NCBI RefSeq assembly: GCF_003012735.1
Contig: NZ_PXYI01000001.1
Location: forward strand, 62,001 to 126,000
Reading direction: 5' to 3'
Length of the DNA stretch: 64,000 nt
Source of the DNA: Allosphingosinicella deserti
GTDB taxonomy: Bacteria; Pseudomonadota; Alphaproteobacteria; Sphingomonadales; Sphingomonadaceae
The notes under the pieces were generated by a model, which saw nothing but the letters and a program-made list of their open reading frames with translations, did not search any database and was not told where the DNA came from. The position numbers and the translations under genes were made by a program. Below, piece by piece: positions 27,150 through 36,017 of this stretch; position 1 is the stretch's first letter, and every line of letters begins with the position of its first letter.

Positions 27150-27633
27150 CCCACCGGAGAACGGCGAGGACGAGAGCCGCGACCACGCTCAGCGTGGTGT
27201 ACAGGATGGGCGCGAGCAAGAGTGCCAGGCTCTCACCGTTGAGGTCGCAGTCGTAGAAATCCATCAGCCGGCTCGTGAACGTCCAGTACACGATCAGACC
27301 AGCCGCGAGGGACGCGCAAGCGATCCAAAATCTCCCGGACCCCCTTTTCCTTGGAAACGCCCATGCCACCAGGAACGGCGACAAGGGAAGGAGTCCCAGG
27401 GCTGCAACGATGAGGTGCTCCGTCGAAAAGGCCCGGAACGTCGCGGAGACCAGATTGCCAAGCGACATTTCTGCGACCCGTTGAAAAGGGCGCTCGCCGT
27501 TGATGGATGCTCCATAGTTCCCGAAGCAAGCATCGAAATCCACACGAACGACCGAAGCGTGTGCCGTCAGGAACAGCGAAACGCCGACCATCAAGATAAG
27601 AAGAACGACGCCTTGTCTCGGTCTGTCACGCAT
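27121..27633 (-). CDS. Hypothetical four-span membrane protein
   Basis: 170 residues with about four hydrophobic segments (GVVLLILMVGVSLFLTAHA, LIVAALGLLPLSPFLVAWA, FWIACASLAAGLIVYW, and LSVVAALVLAVLRW). A loop between the first two contains DACFGNYGASING. I do not recognise the family. The GC content is visibly lower than that of its neighbours. It is convergent with the DUF1294-like gene with a 29-base overlap. Nothing suggests a function. Confidence 0.6.
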   Translation of the reverse strand: MRDRPRQGVVLLILMVGVSLFLTAHASVVRVDFDACFGNYGASINGERPFQRVAEMSLGNLVSATFRAFSTEHLIVAALGLLPLSPFLVAWAFPRKRGSGRFWIACASLAAGLIVYWTFTSRLMDFYDCDLNGESLALLLAPILYTTLSVVAALVLAVLRWVTVLMTDRE

Positions 27634-27804
27634 TGCTCAACCTCGGAAGCGTCCGCACCGGCGATGGCAGAGGGCAATCCCGCTTGCTTGCAAAGGGAGA
27701 AGGCGCGGACAAGGGCAAGGCTACCCACACGCCCGGGCCGCGGCTAGTCATTCATTCGCCAAGCGGCGGAGCTTCGGGATCGGAGCCGGCTTGCGCCGAG
27801 CCCC

Positions 27805-29502
27805 TCAGGCGGCGACCGACAATTCCAGGCTGTTGGGGCGGGCGGCCGCGGCCTGGACGCAATTGCGGCCGCCGCGCTTGGCTTCGTAGAGCGCGGTGTC
27901 GGCCTGGAGAATGAGATCCTGGACGGTGTTGCTGTTCTCGGGCGACGAGGCGACACCGAGCGATGCGGTGACCCGCACGCCGTGGACGTTGGACAGGGTC
28001 TCGACGCGGGCGCGGATCACCTCCGCCTTGTAGACGGCGTCGGCGAGTGCGCAGTCCGGCAGGATGATGAGCAATTCCTCGCCGCCGTAGCGGCAGGCGA
28101 TGTCGCTTTCCCGCAAGGTTCCCGAGACCGTGTCGGCAACCGCGCGCAGGATCGTGTCGCCGATCAGATGGCCGTGCTCGTCGTTGAGCTTCTTGAAATG
28201 ATCGAGATCGATGAGCACGACCGAGGCCGGTGTGCCGCTGCGCTGCGAAAGCGAGACGAAACGCTGCAGGCTGTCTTCCATGTAGCGGCGGTTGTAGAGA
28301 CCGGTGAGCGGATCCTTGAGCGCCTGCGAGCGAAGCTTGTCGCGCAGGGCGATGTTGGACAGAGCCAGCGAGACGGCATCGGTCAGCGCCGAGATCAGGG
28401 TCGCCGCTTCGGCGAGCTCCTGTTCCTGGGCAGGGCCGTTGGCCGAGAAGCGGATCAGGCCGTGGACCTCTCCGCGGGCGACCATCGGCACCTCGATCGC
28501 GGCGCCATCGCTCAGATGATGCTCACAGCGCAAGGCGTCGCCGGAGCGCGAGTTCGCCTGCACCTTGCCGCGCTTCACCGCCCAGCATTCGGACGCGAGG
28601 ATGTTCGGCGGGGCGATGTCGTCGTCATGCTCGTTCCAGGCGGTGCTGAGGACGAGCCGGTCGCGGGCGCTGCTGAACAGATAGAGCGCGCCGGAAAGGT
28701 GGGGCAGCAGCCGGCGGGCGGTTGCACCGAGCACGGCATTGGCATCCTCCTGGCCGGATGCGCTCTGCAAGACGTCGGCCATGTGGAACAGGATCTCGGC
28801 CTGCCGCATGGCTTGCCGCCGCCGGCGCGCGTCGCGGCTGACGTGACGATAGGAAGCGGCGAGGCCGGCGATCGAAAGACAGCCGCCGACGATCTGAATG
28901 CCGATTACCAGATGCCATGCAAAGCCGAGCCGGCGGTCATGCTCGGCGTGCCGTTCGCGTGCTTCGGTTTCGTATCGCCCAAGCTGGCTGCGAATGCGGG
29001 CGAGCGCCTCGACAGCCTCTGGACTGTTCAGCAGGGCGTCCGCCTCAACACGCGCACCGCGCCGCGCGAGGCCGATGCTGCGCAACCAGAGGCCATCCAG
29101 CTGGCGCGCAATTCTCAACGGATCGGCCTGCGAACGGCCCGGCGATTTGGCAGCGAGGCGGCGCAGGGCCTGCACGTTCTCGGAGACCATGTCGGACGCC
29201 CCGAAGAACGTCTTGAGCAACGCGGTGTTTCCGGTCGTTGCGTACCCGCGGGCGGACTCCATCTGGTTGGTCACGCCGTACCGATAGTTCCTGATTTGCT
29301 CGAGCTCGGTGACGATCGCGCCGGCATGGCTGCGCTCGCGCTCGATATAGACGAACCCGGCGACCGCGGAGGTGACCATGACGACCAGGATCACGACGAT
29401 CGCGACGATCGGCCACAGATAGGCTCTGTTCGGCCGCTCGACGTCGTCGCCGGGCCCCCCGGCCGATGCCCCTCGAAACGAATCCGCCTTTTCCCCGGTC
29501 AA
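27805..29502 (-). CDS. Diguanylate cyclase (membrane sensor, GAF-like, GGDEF)
   Basis: 565 residues from a TTG at 29502; no ATG gives a complete sensor. Two membrane spans (IVAIVVILVVMVTSAVAGFV near residue 35 and a second at about 195-215) bracket a periplasmic helical CHASE3-like region. A GAF-like segment follows (about 235-390), then a GGDEF domain with the active-site motif GGEEL and an upstream RESD that fits the inhibitory I-site (RxxD five residues before). It should make c-di-GMP. An HD-GYP gene lies divergently 550 bases away, so synthesis and breakdown genes are neighbours. Confidence 0.93.
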   Translation of the reverse strand: MTGEKADSFRGASAGGPGDDVERPNRAYLWPIVAIVVILVVMVTSAVAGFVYIERERSHAGAIVTELEQIRNYRYGVTNQMESARGYATTGNTALLKTFFGASDMVSENVQALRRLAAKSPGRSQADPLRIARQLDGLWLRSIGLARRGARVEADALLNSPEAVEALARIRSQLGRYETEARERHAEHDRRLGFAWHLVIGIQIVGGCLSIAGLAASYRHVSRDARRRRQAMRQAEILFHMADVLQSASGQEDANAVLGATARRLLPHLSGALYLFSSARDRLVLSTAWNEHDDDIAPPNILASECWAVKRGKVQANSRSGDALRCEHHLSDGAAIEVPMVARGEVHGLIRFSANGPAQEQELAEAATLISALTDAVSLALSNIALRDKLRSQALKDPLTGLYNRRYMEDSLQRFVSLSQRSGTPASVVLIDLDHFKKLNDEHGHLIGDTILRAVADTVSGTLRESDIACRYGGEELLIILPDCALADAVYKAEVIRARVETLSNVHGVRVTASLGVASSPENSNTVQDLILQADTALYEAKRGGRNCVQAAAARPNSLELSVAA

Positions 29503-30053
29503 AGAAACATCCCCATGGTCGGCGCGGTCGCGCGAATTTCCTTGGCCAACAGCGCCTAGGCATCTCCCTCTAAGGGCCTGTTAGCAATCTCACCGGGGAG
29601 ATTACGTAAACGGGTGGCCGGAGCGGGAAGCGGGGGCGGGGAGTTCGCCGCTCTTGGCCTCGGCGGCCGTCGCCGAGCTACCCGGCTCCTCTTCGTCATA
29701 CGGCGCATGCCCGGTATGTCGTCGAAGGCTCGCGCCGCGTGTGGCCGGGGCCTGTGCGCTCTGGTCCTGAGATACCGGCCTTCGCTGGTATGACGGTAAT
29801 AGGCATCGAAGGCGGAGAGAGGGCTGCCGGGCGCTGCGGCTGCGGCCTTCGACCTGGCTGGGGCACAAATTGGATGGCACCGGCGCGCGGGTGGGGTGCG
29901 GCTGCGTCTATAATCAGAGAGACGCTGCTTTTCGGAAGGGGCGACTCGGGAGTAGTGGCGGCGCCGGCCGGCGCGCGCGCGATTCCCTGCACAGGATAAA
30001 AGGCTCGGGAGGCGCGGGGGCGTCTCATCGGCGCCTGCAATGGAATACGAGAC
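29503..30053. other. 550-base region with no gene
   Basis: This divergent interval between the GGDEF and HD-GYP genes has stop codons in all likely frames and no family-like reading frame. It holds a palindromic repeat (29769-29796) and otherwise nothing I can name. The promoters of both cyclic-di-GMP genes must lie here. Confidence 0.6.
29769..29796. repeat. REP-like palindromic element
   Basis: GAGATACCGGC, CTTC loop, GCTGGTATGACGG: an imperfect hairpin with an 8-base stem (one GU pair). On the minus strand one frame reads VIPAKAGIS, the well-known conceptual translation of an interspersed palindromic repeat found in many proteobacterial genomes. Only one copy is seen in this window. Confidence 0.65.
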
Positions 30054-31364
30054 TTGCTGAGGATTACGCCGGAACAGCTTCGATTGGGAATGTTCGTGAC
30101 CGCGATCGATGGATCGTGGCTCGATCATCCCTTCTGGCGCTCCCGCTTTCTGCTCGAGAGGCACGCCGACCTGGCCTTGCTAAAGGCAAGCGGCGTCACC
30201 GGGATCTGGATCGATCCCAAGAAGGGGCTCGGACCGGCGCCCAAGCCGGTTCCGATTGCGATCGCCCGCGACGTTCAGGCCGTGCGCGCCGATGCCGAGG
30301 CGATGCTTGCGACGGAGGCCGACGCGCCGGGCGTCGCCAATGCGCCGCGTAGCCCAAGCGCGGAGTTCGTGCAGGCGGAGCGGATTCTCGACGACGCCAA
30401 GATCGCGGTCGCCGCGTTCATCGAGGATGCCAAGCTCGGCCGGCTTACCGGGCTGGAGGGGATCGAGCCCGTGGTCGCCGCGATCACCGGATCCGTGCTC
30501 CGCAATCGCAGCGCGCTGATGACGCTCGCCCGGCTCAAGGCGGCCGACGAATATGCCTATGTCCACGCGATCGCCGTCTCCGCGATGATGGTCGCCCTGG
30601 CGCTGCAGATGGGCATGGACGAACCCGGGGTGCGGGAGGCGGGCCTCGCTGGTCTGCTTCACGACATCGGCGAGGCGGACGCGCCGCCGGGACTGCTCGA
30701 CAAGCCGGCCTCGCTCTCGGCCGCCGAGACGGAACGGCTGCAACAGCATCCGGAAGCCGGACCGGTGAAGCTCGAGGGCATCGACGCGCTCTCCGCGCGG
30801 GTGCTCGACGGGATCCTGCATCATCACGAGAGAATGGACGGATCCGGCTATCCTCAGCAGCTCAAGGGTGAGTCGATCAGCCTGCTAGGCCGGATGGCGG
30901 CGGTCTGCGACGTCTATGACGCGATCACCTCCAACCGGCCGCATCGCCGTGCCTGGCCGCCGGCGGAAGCGCTCGCCCGCATGTTCCGCTGGGATGGCCA
31001 TTTCGACCAGTCCATCCTGCGCGCCTTCATCCGCTGCGTCGGCATCTATCCGGTCGGATCGCTGGTGCGGCTGAGCTCCGACGAGCTCGCCGTGGTGTCC
31101 GAAGAAGCGGGAACCGTGCTCGCCCGTCCGGTTGTGCGGCCCTTCTTCTCGGCCGTGACCCGGCGTCCGATCGCGCTTTACGAAATCGATCTCGGCGACA
31201 TGCCGGAGGATCTCAAGATCGTCTCCCGCGAGGACCCGTCGGCCTGGGGCTTCGCCGATTGGGAAACGCACGCGATGAAGCTGATCAAGCCGCGGGCGGT
31301 GCGGATCCTCTCGCGCATCGGCCAGCACACCCCGCCGATCACGCTCAAGTCCGTCGGCAGCTGA
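30054..31364 (+). CDS. HD-GYP domain protein, probable c-di-GMP phosphodiesterase
   Basis: 436 residues beginning at a TTG (LRITPEQLRLGMFV is the typical DUF3391 start). The N-terminal DUF3391-like part runs to about residue 130; the HD-GYP domain follows with LLHDIGEA (HD), HHHERMDGSGYP (GYP motif) and VCDVYDAITS. HD-GYP enzymes hydrolyse c-di-GMP using two or three metal ions. The Asp following the GYP-motif region is intact, so it is probably active. It is divergent from the GGDEF gene; the two may balance the c-di-GMP pool. Confidence 0.92.
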   Translation: MLRITPEQLRLGMFVTAIDGSWLDHPFWRSRFLLERHADLALLKASGVTGIWIDPKKGLGPAPKPVPIAIARDVQAVRADAEAMLATEADAPGVANAPRSPSAEFVQAERILDDAKIAVAAFIEDAKLGRLTGLEGIEPVVAAITGSVLRNRSALMTLARLKAADEYAYVHAIAVSAMMVALALQMGMDEPGVREAGLAGLLHDIGEADAPPGLLDKPASLSAAETERLQQHPEAGPVKLEGIDALSARVLDGILHHHERMDGSGYPQQLKGESISLLGRMAAVCDVYDAITSNRPHRRAWPPAEALARMFRWDGHFDQSILRAFIRCVGIYPVGSLVRLSSDELAVVSEEAGTVLARPVVRPFFSAVTRRPIALYEIDLGDMPEDLKIVSREDPSAWGFADWETHAMKLIKPRAVRILSRIGQHTPPITLKSVGS

Positions 31365-31383
31365 GGATCGGCCGGCCTGCGCC

Positions 31384-31569
31384 TCAGAGCCGGCTCTTCT
31401 CGGTAATTTCGAGCTGAACGACCTTGGCGTCGTGGAACTTGATCGAGACCGACCCGAAGCGGAGGTCTCGGATGGCGGCGCGGAGCGCGTCCACCGCCTG
31501 ATCGACCGATCGATCGTCGGCGGGGCCCCTGGGGATCTGGCGGGGAAGAGGTGTCTTGTCTGCGGTCAT
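31384..31569 (-). CDS. YezD family small protein (DUF2292)
   Basis: 61 residues. The C-terminal 40 residues match the DUF2292/YezD family: ALRAAIRDLRFGSVSIKFHD then AKVVQLEITEKSRL. YezD-like genes are typically found in sulfur assimilation loci, where their role is not established. This copy follows the organosulfur operon, but a terminator hairpin (31623-31661) separates it from the class II aldolase-like gene, so it is read through at a reduced level or has its own promoter in the 135-base gap. It is convergent with the HD-GYP gene. Confidence 0.85.
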   Translation of the reverse strand: MTADKTPLPRQIPRGPADDRSVDQAVDALRAAIRDLRFGSVSIKFHDAKVVQLEITEKSRL

Positions 31570-31622
31570 CGTCGCTGCCCGAATTGCTGCTTATTGATCG
31601 CCGGATCTCCCCGTCCGGCCGG

Positions 31623-31661
31623 AAAAAGGGGCCGCGCCTACCACCACGGACGGCGCGGCCC
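31623..31661 (-). terminator. Terminator at end of organosulfur operon
   Basis: On the minus strand GGGCCGCGCC pairs perfectly with GGCGCGGCCC across a 13-base loop and is followed by CTTTTTCC. It lies 43 bases after the class II aldolase-like stop and before yezD. Confidence 0.88.
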
Positions 31662-31704
31662 AGTCGAGCGGGCCGAGGAGGACGAAACCCGCTGGGGAGG
31701 AACG

Positions 31705-32412
31705 CTATTCGGCCGCGATTGCCTGGATCACCTCGTTCGGCTGGAGCAGACCAGACATCTTCCATTGCTGCTCGAGCACGCCGGGGCCGTAATCCTTGGA
31801 CCCGCCGAGCGTCTCGGCGATCGCCTGGAAGCGGGCGCCTTCCTCGATCAGGACGATAGTGTTGGCGAGCGCAAGCAGGCCCTTGCGGCCCCAGGCGGTC
31901 GAGCCGCCATTGGCCTCGAGGATGGCGGGCACGCCGGGATCGCGCTCCAGCACCTCGAGGATGAAGGCGGCTTCGCCCTGGCGCCGATCGATGTAGATCG
32001 GCAGCTCGCGCGAGCGGGTCCAGCGCTGCACCGGGACGTAGAGGATCGGCAACGCCCGGTGACTTTGCGACCAGGCGCCGAGATAGGGCGTATGGACGTG
32101 GCTGACGGTGGTGATGTCGTCATGCGCCCGAAACAGGGGCAGATAGCGGCCGCCGCCGAGATTGCCGTTGGGCGGGCCCTGGAGCACTTCGCCGTCGAGC
32201 GCGAAGATCGTCGGCTCGAGCGGGGCATCGGGGGCGAACGGGCCCGGATAGCCGATCGAGATCACCGCCTGCTCGCCGGGCACCCGCTCGACGAAACTGA
32301 CGGTGCCGCTCGGCGCAATGGTGCCGGTCTCGCGCAGCCCGCGAAAGGCGATGGCGGCGTCGCGAATTGCCGACGCGGCGAAGTCGGTAATGGCGGAGTT
32401 GATGTCGGTCAT
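31705..32412 (-). CDS. Class II aldolase/adducin-like protein
   Basis: 235 residues. The fold is recognisable from RDAAIAFRGLRETGTIAPSGTVSF, then VSHVHTPYLGAWS (the two adjacent zinc histidines) and ILEANGGSTAWGRKG. In active class II aldolases the last motif is usually NHGxxxxG, supplying the third zinc histidine; here that position is Gly (NGG), so zinc binding or chemistry should differ. AGGAGA precedes the ATG. It is the last gene of the translationally linked sulfonate genes, 23 bases after ssuD. A role in handling the aldehyde left after C-S cleavage is plausible but unproven. Confidence 0.8.
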   Translation of the reverse strand: MTDINSAITDFAASAIRDAAIAFRGLRETGTIAPSGTVSFVERVPGEQAVISIGYPGPFAPDAPLEPTIFALDGEVLQGPPNGNLGGGRYLPLFRAHDDITTVSHVHTPYLGAWSQSHRALPILYVPVQRWTRSRELPIYIDRRQGEAAFILEVLERDPGVPAILEANGGSTAWGRKGLLALANTIVLIEEGARFQAIAETLGGSKDYGPGVLEQQWKMSGLLQPNEVIQAIAAE

Positions 32413-32435
32413 GCTTGCTCTCCTGTGAAGGGATG

Positions 32436-33596
32436 TCATTCGGCGGCCTGGAGGAGCCCTGCCGTGGCGGCGCGGCCGAGGAGGGGGAGGACTTCCTCCC
32501 CGACGCGGTAGGCCTCTTCGAGGTGCGGGGTGCCGGCGAGGATGAAGGCGTCGGCTCCGCGGCGGATCAGTTCGTCCAGCTGCTCGGCGCATTGTTCGTA
32601 GCTGCCGACGATGCCGAGCGCGGGGCCGCCGCGGAGCAGGTTGAAGCCGCCCCACAAATTCTTGCCGACGACGAGCTCGTCCCAGCGCTTCGCCTCGGTC
32701 GGACGCAGCGCCGCCTGACGGGCCGCGCCGACGCTGTCGGTCGGCTGTCCGCGCCAGCGTGCCCTCGTCTCGTCGGTGACGTTCTCGAACCCGATGCGGA
32801 TGTCGCGCCAGGCTTCCTCTTCAGTGGGCCGGGCGACGAGATCGACCCGGATCGCGCATTTCTGCTCGCCGCCGAGCTGCGCGGTCCGCTCCTTTACGCG
32901 GGCGAACTTGTCCTGGAGCTGATCATAGGGCTCGAGCCAGGACAGATAGTAATCGGCGTGCCTGGCCGCGGACTGAAGGGCGGCGTCGGAGGAGCCGGAG
33001 AACCAGATTTCCGGGATGTCCTCGGCACCGAGCAGCGGCGCGAGGCCGCCGTTGCGGACGCTGTAGAAGCGGCCGTCATAGGTGAAGCCCGGATCCTTCC
33101 ACACGCCCTTGAAGACGTCGAGGAATTCCGACGTGCGGCCGTAGCGATCGTCATGCGAGAAGCTGTCACCCCACCACAGTTGCGATGGTCCGCCACCGCC
33201 GGTGATGATGTTGAACACCGTTCGCCCGCCGGTTGCCCTTTGCAGGCTCGCCGACAGCCGCGCCGCCTGCACAGGGTTGAGGAATCCGGGCTGGAAGGCG
33301 ATCATGAAGCGGAAGCTCTTGGTCTCGCGCGCCAGCAAAGGCGAGATCACCCAGGGGTCGTCGGTGGTCGGGAAGGACGGAATGAGTCCGCCGATGAAGC
33401 CGGAAATCTCCGCCGCCTTGGCGATCTCGGCGAGATGATCGATGTAGCGATACCCGTCCTCCTCGCCGTCCGCGGTGAGGCCCGGCGTCTGGTTGCCGGG
33501 GGCAAGCGGCGACCAGTCACCGCGATCGAGCGAGCCACGGCGGATGGTCGCGTGGTCGCCGTGGGTGGGAAGCCGCCAGTAAAAGTCGATGGCCAT
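32436..33596 (-). CDS. ssuD: FMNH2-dependent alkanesulfonate monooxygenase, SsuD-like
   Basis: 386 residues, close to SsuD. It begins FYWRLPTHGDH, has the luciferase-like TIM barrel with EISGFIGGLIPSFPTTDDPW, FRFMIAFQPGFLNPVQAARL, GGRTVFNIITGGG and the H/R-containing loop DSFSHDDRYGRTSEFL, and ends with a conserved EEAYRVGEEVLPLL. SsuD cleaves the C-S bond of alkanesulfonates with FMNH2 and oxygen, releasing sulfite and an aldehyde. It follows a shorter paralogue by 11 bases. Its flavin supply would come from a reductase, perhaps the nitroreductase-family gene upstream. Confidence 0.93.
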   Translation of the reverse strand: MAIDFYWRLPTHGDHATIRRGSLDRGDWSPLAPGNQTPGLTADGEEDGYRYIDHLAEIAKAAEISGFIGGLIPSFPTTDDPWVISPLLARETKSFRFMIAFQPGFLNPVQAARLSASLQRATGGRTVFNIITGGGGPSQLWWGDSFSHDDRYGRTSEFLDVFKGVWKDPGFTYDGRFYSVRNGGLAPLLGAEDIPEIWFSGSSDAALQSAARHADYYLSWLEPYDQLQDKFARVKERTAQLGGEQKCAIRVDLVARPTEEEAWRDIRIGFENVTDETRARWRGQPTDSVGAARQAALRPTEAKRWDELVVGKNLWGGFNLLRGGPALGIVGSYEQCAEQLDELIRRGADAFILAGTPHLEEAYRVGEEVLPLLGRAATAGLLQAAE

Positions 33597-33607
33597 GCTC
33601 TGTCTCC

Positions 33608-34546
33608 TCAGGCTGCGGCGCGCAGCGTTGGTTGGTGGGCACGAAGGCGGGGCAGCACGAACTGGCCGACCCGGTAGGTTTCCTCGAGCGAGGGCGAGGC
33701 AGAAAGGACAAAGTGCCCGATGCCGGCAGCGGCGAGCTCGGCCAGCTGCGCCGCGACCAAGTCATAGGTGCCGGCAATGTCGGCCGCGGGCGTGTGCTGC
33801 AGATCCTCGGCGGTTTCGCGGGCGGCGAGCGTTGCGGAAATGCCGAATTCGACGTTGCGCCCGGCGGCGAGCGCCAGCCGATCGAGATCCTCGATCTTGG
33901 CCCGCAGAGCCTCGACGGGCTGCAGGGCGAAGAGGTGGACGTCGGCGTGACGCGCCGACAGAGCGAGCGAATCCTCCTGCTCGCCGCGCAGGAACACGCG
34001 CGGGAAGGCCGCACCGGCGAGCGGCTGCTCGAACCCGCCGCCTTTCACTTCGAAGAAGCGACCCTGGAAATCGAACGGCTGGCTGCCGTGGACGCCGCGG
34101 GCGACGTGGAGAAATTCCTCGGTCCGCGCACGCAGATCGGCCTCCAGCACCGGATCGGCAATGGCGGCGCGTGCATCGGCATCGCCATCGGGCGCGATCG
34201 CCCAACCGAGCCGATCATGCACCGCCCGCTGGAAGGTCACTGCCTGCTTGGCGGCGTAGACGGCCGAACCCACCGATGCCGGGAATTCGGGAACCAGGCC
34301 GAGCTTCGGCGCCGAGCGCGCGACCGCCGCCGCGATGATCTGGCTGTCGTCGCCGTCGGAGCGATGCTGGATGAACAGACCGTCGAAGCCGGTGAGCGCG
34401 GCCGCGCGGGCGATCTGCGCATAATGATCGAAGCGGTTGATCGAGATCGGGCGCACATTGCGGGCGAGCGTTTCCGCCCATGCGCTCGGCTCGGCGCGGC
34501 CGGGCTCGGCCGTCGGGTCGAGCCGCCAATAGGCCTTGATCGTCAT
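33608..34546 (-). CDS. LLM-class flavin monooxygenase, SsuD paralogue
   Basis: 312 residues, about 70 shorter than SsuD. It begins IKAYWRLDPT and has the luciferase-like pattern (AAALTGFDGLFIQHRSDG, LGLVPEFPASVGSAVYAAKQ, and a C-terminal SLEETYRVGQFVLPRL parallel to that of the following SsuD). The middle of the barrel is reduced: the long loop that holds the SsuD-type motifs is shorter. It may act on a different sulfonate or sulfone. Its start overlaps the nitroreductase stop by four bases (ATGA). Confidence 0.85.
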   Translation of the reverse strand: MTIKAYWRLDPTAEPGRAEPSAWAETLARNVRPISINRFDHYAQIARAAALTGFDGLFIQHRSDGDDSQIIAAAVARSAPKLGLVPEFPASVGSAVYAAKQAVTFQRAVHDRLGWAIAPDGDADARAAIADPVLEADLRARTEEFLHVARGVHGSQPFDFQGRFFEVKGGGFEQPLAGAAFPRVFLRGEQEDSLALSARHADVHLFALQPVEALRAKIEDLDRLALAAGRNVEFGISATLAARETAEDLQHTPAADIAGTYDLVAAQLAELAAAGIGHFVLSASPSLEETYRVGQFVLPRLRAHQPTLRAAA

Positions 34547-35151
34547 GCGGCATTCCTTTCCTTGCTGAAGAGGGGCGTTTCGAAGCGGCCGCCGAACACG
34601 AAGTGATCGATCGGATTGCGACCGTTGGGCTGTTCCTGCGGATGGAAATCGGCGTGCAGTGCGTCGAGGCCGGCACGGCGGCCGAGCGCCACCATCGACT
34701 CGACGGTGAAATCGTCGGGGATGCCGAGCAGCGAGCGTGCCGTCTCCCGATCGAAGCCGCCGATGCCGTGGGTATGCCAGCCGAGCAGCAGCGCCTGATG
34801 GGCAAAATTGGCCCAGGCCGCGCCGGCGTCGAAACTGTGCGTCGCGTTCGGGATGACGGCGCCCCGCCGCTCCGTGCTGTTCGCAGAGACGATGACGATC
34901 AGCGCCGACGCCTGCGCCGCCCAGCGTTCGTTGAACGGCGCCAGCAGGCTGACGAAGTCGACCCAGTCCGGCGTGTCGGGCCGCGCCACCAAGAAGCGCC
35001 AGGGCTGGGCGTTGAAGGCGGAAGGCGCCCAGCGTGCGGCCTCGAAGGCGCTGGCGAGCACCGCATCGGGCACCGGCTCGCCCGAGAAGCTGCGCGGAGA
35101 CCAGCGGTCGAGGAAGACGGGTTCGATCGGATGATCGGCAGTGCGGCCCAT
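34543..35151 (-). CDS. Nitroreductase-family flavoprotein
   Basis: 202 residues from the ATG at 35151 (a GTG three bases upstream is also possible). The nitroreductase pattern is present: DRWSPRSFSG near the N-terminus with FEAARWAPSAFNAQPWRFLV, and GWHTHGIGGFD and FTVESMVALGRR later. Such enzymes bind FMN and use NAD(P)H. Placed between the ssu ATPase and the monooxygenases, it is a candidate source of reduced flavin, although the usual SsuE belongs to another family. The ATG overlaps the ATPase stop as TGATG. Confidence 0.87.
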   Translation of the reverse strand: MGRTADHPIEPVFLDRWSPRSFSGEPVPDAVLASAFEAARWAPSAFNAQPWRFLVARPDTPDWVDFVSLLAPFNERWAAQASALIVIVSANSTERRGAVIPNATHSFDAGAAWANFAHQALLLGWHTHGIGGFDRETARSLLGIPDDFTVESMVALGRRAGLDALHADFHPQEQPNGRNPIDHFVFGGRFETPLFSKERNAA

Positions 35152-36005
35152 CACATCGCCTCCCGCACCGGCAGGCGCACCAGGTTCTCGGGCTCGCCCG
35201 GCGTCGGAACCGGCTGGATCAGCTCGGCAAGGATTTCGTCGCGGAGGCGATGGAGCTGCGGCAGCGAGCGTTCGCGCGGATGGGGCAGATCGATGTCGAC
35301 GATCCGGCGGATACGGCCCGGCTTGGCGCCCATGATGATCACCCGATCACTCAGATAGACGGCTTCCTCGACGTCGTGGGTGACCATCAGCATGGTCGAG
35401 CGCTGGCGCAGCCAGATGCGCTGGAGCTCGGTCTGGACGTGGATGCGGGTGAGCGCGTCGAGCGCACCGAGCGGCTCGTCGAGCAGCAGCAGCTTGGGCT
35501 CGGTGACCAGCGCCCGGGCGATCGCCCCGCGCTGCGCCATGCCGCCCGAGAGCTGGTGCGGATAGGCTTTCTCGAACCCGGCGAGATTGAGCAGGGCGAT
35601 ATGCTCGGCGACAATGCGGGCACGCTGCGCCTTGGGGATGCTGCTGTTGAGCAAAGCGAGGCCGACATTCTCCTCGAGCGTCATCCACGGGAACAGCCGG
35701 TGATCCTGGAAGATCAGCCCCCGATCGAGATCGGTGCCGGTGATCCTTTTGCCGTCGAGGCGGATCTCGCCGGCGAAATCGGTGTCGAGGCCGGCGACGA
35801 GGCGCAGCAGGGTCGATTTGCCGCAGCCGCTCGGCCCGACGATGCTGACGAACTCACCGGGCCGGACGACGAGATCGATCCCGTCCAGCACCGGCAAAGA
35901 CCGGCCACCGACGGTGAAGTCCTTGGAGAGGCCGGCGATGGTCAAGGCACCGTCGATCGGCGGGCTGGCCGCGGCGGGCGTGTCGAACAGGGTGGTGACA
36001 TTCAT
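35151..36005 (-). CDS. ssuB: Sulfonate-type ABC transporter ATPase, SsuB-like
   Basis: 284 residues. Walker [11 protein letters not shown]-loop [16 protein letters not shown], signature [15 protein letters not shown], Walker [13 protein letters not shown] and the switch His in [16 protein letters not shown] are all present; QDHRLFPW and the ending fit the nitrate/sulfonate/taurine ATPase family. It powers the two permeases encoded just upstream. An unusual N-terminal extension of about 20 residues precedes the domain. Twelve bases separate it from the second permease. Confidence 0.93.
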   Translation of the reverse strand: MNVTTLFDTPAAASPPIDGALTIAGLSKDFTVGGRSLPVLDGIDLVVRPGEFVSIVGPSGCGKSTLLRLVAGLDTDFAGEIRLDGKRITGTDLDRGLIFQDHRLFPWMTLEENVGLALLNSSIPKAQRARIVAEHIALLNLAGFEKAYPHQLSGGMAQRGAIARALVTEPKLLLLDEPLGALDALTRIHVQTELQRIWLRQRSTMLMVTHDVEEAVYLSDRVIIMGAKPGRIRRIVDIDLPHPRERSLPQLHRLRDEILAELIQPVPTPGEPENLVRLPVREAM

Positions 36006-36017
36006 GCGCCGTCTCCT

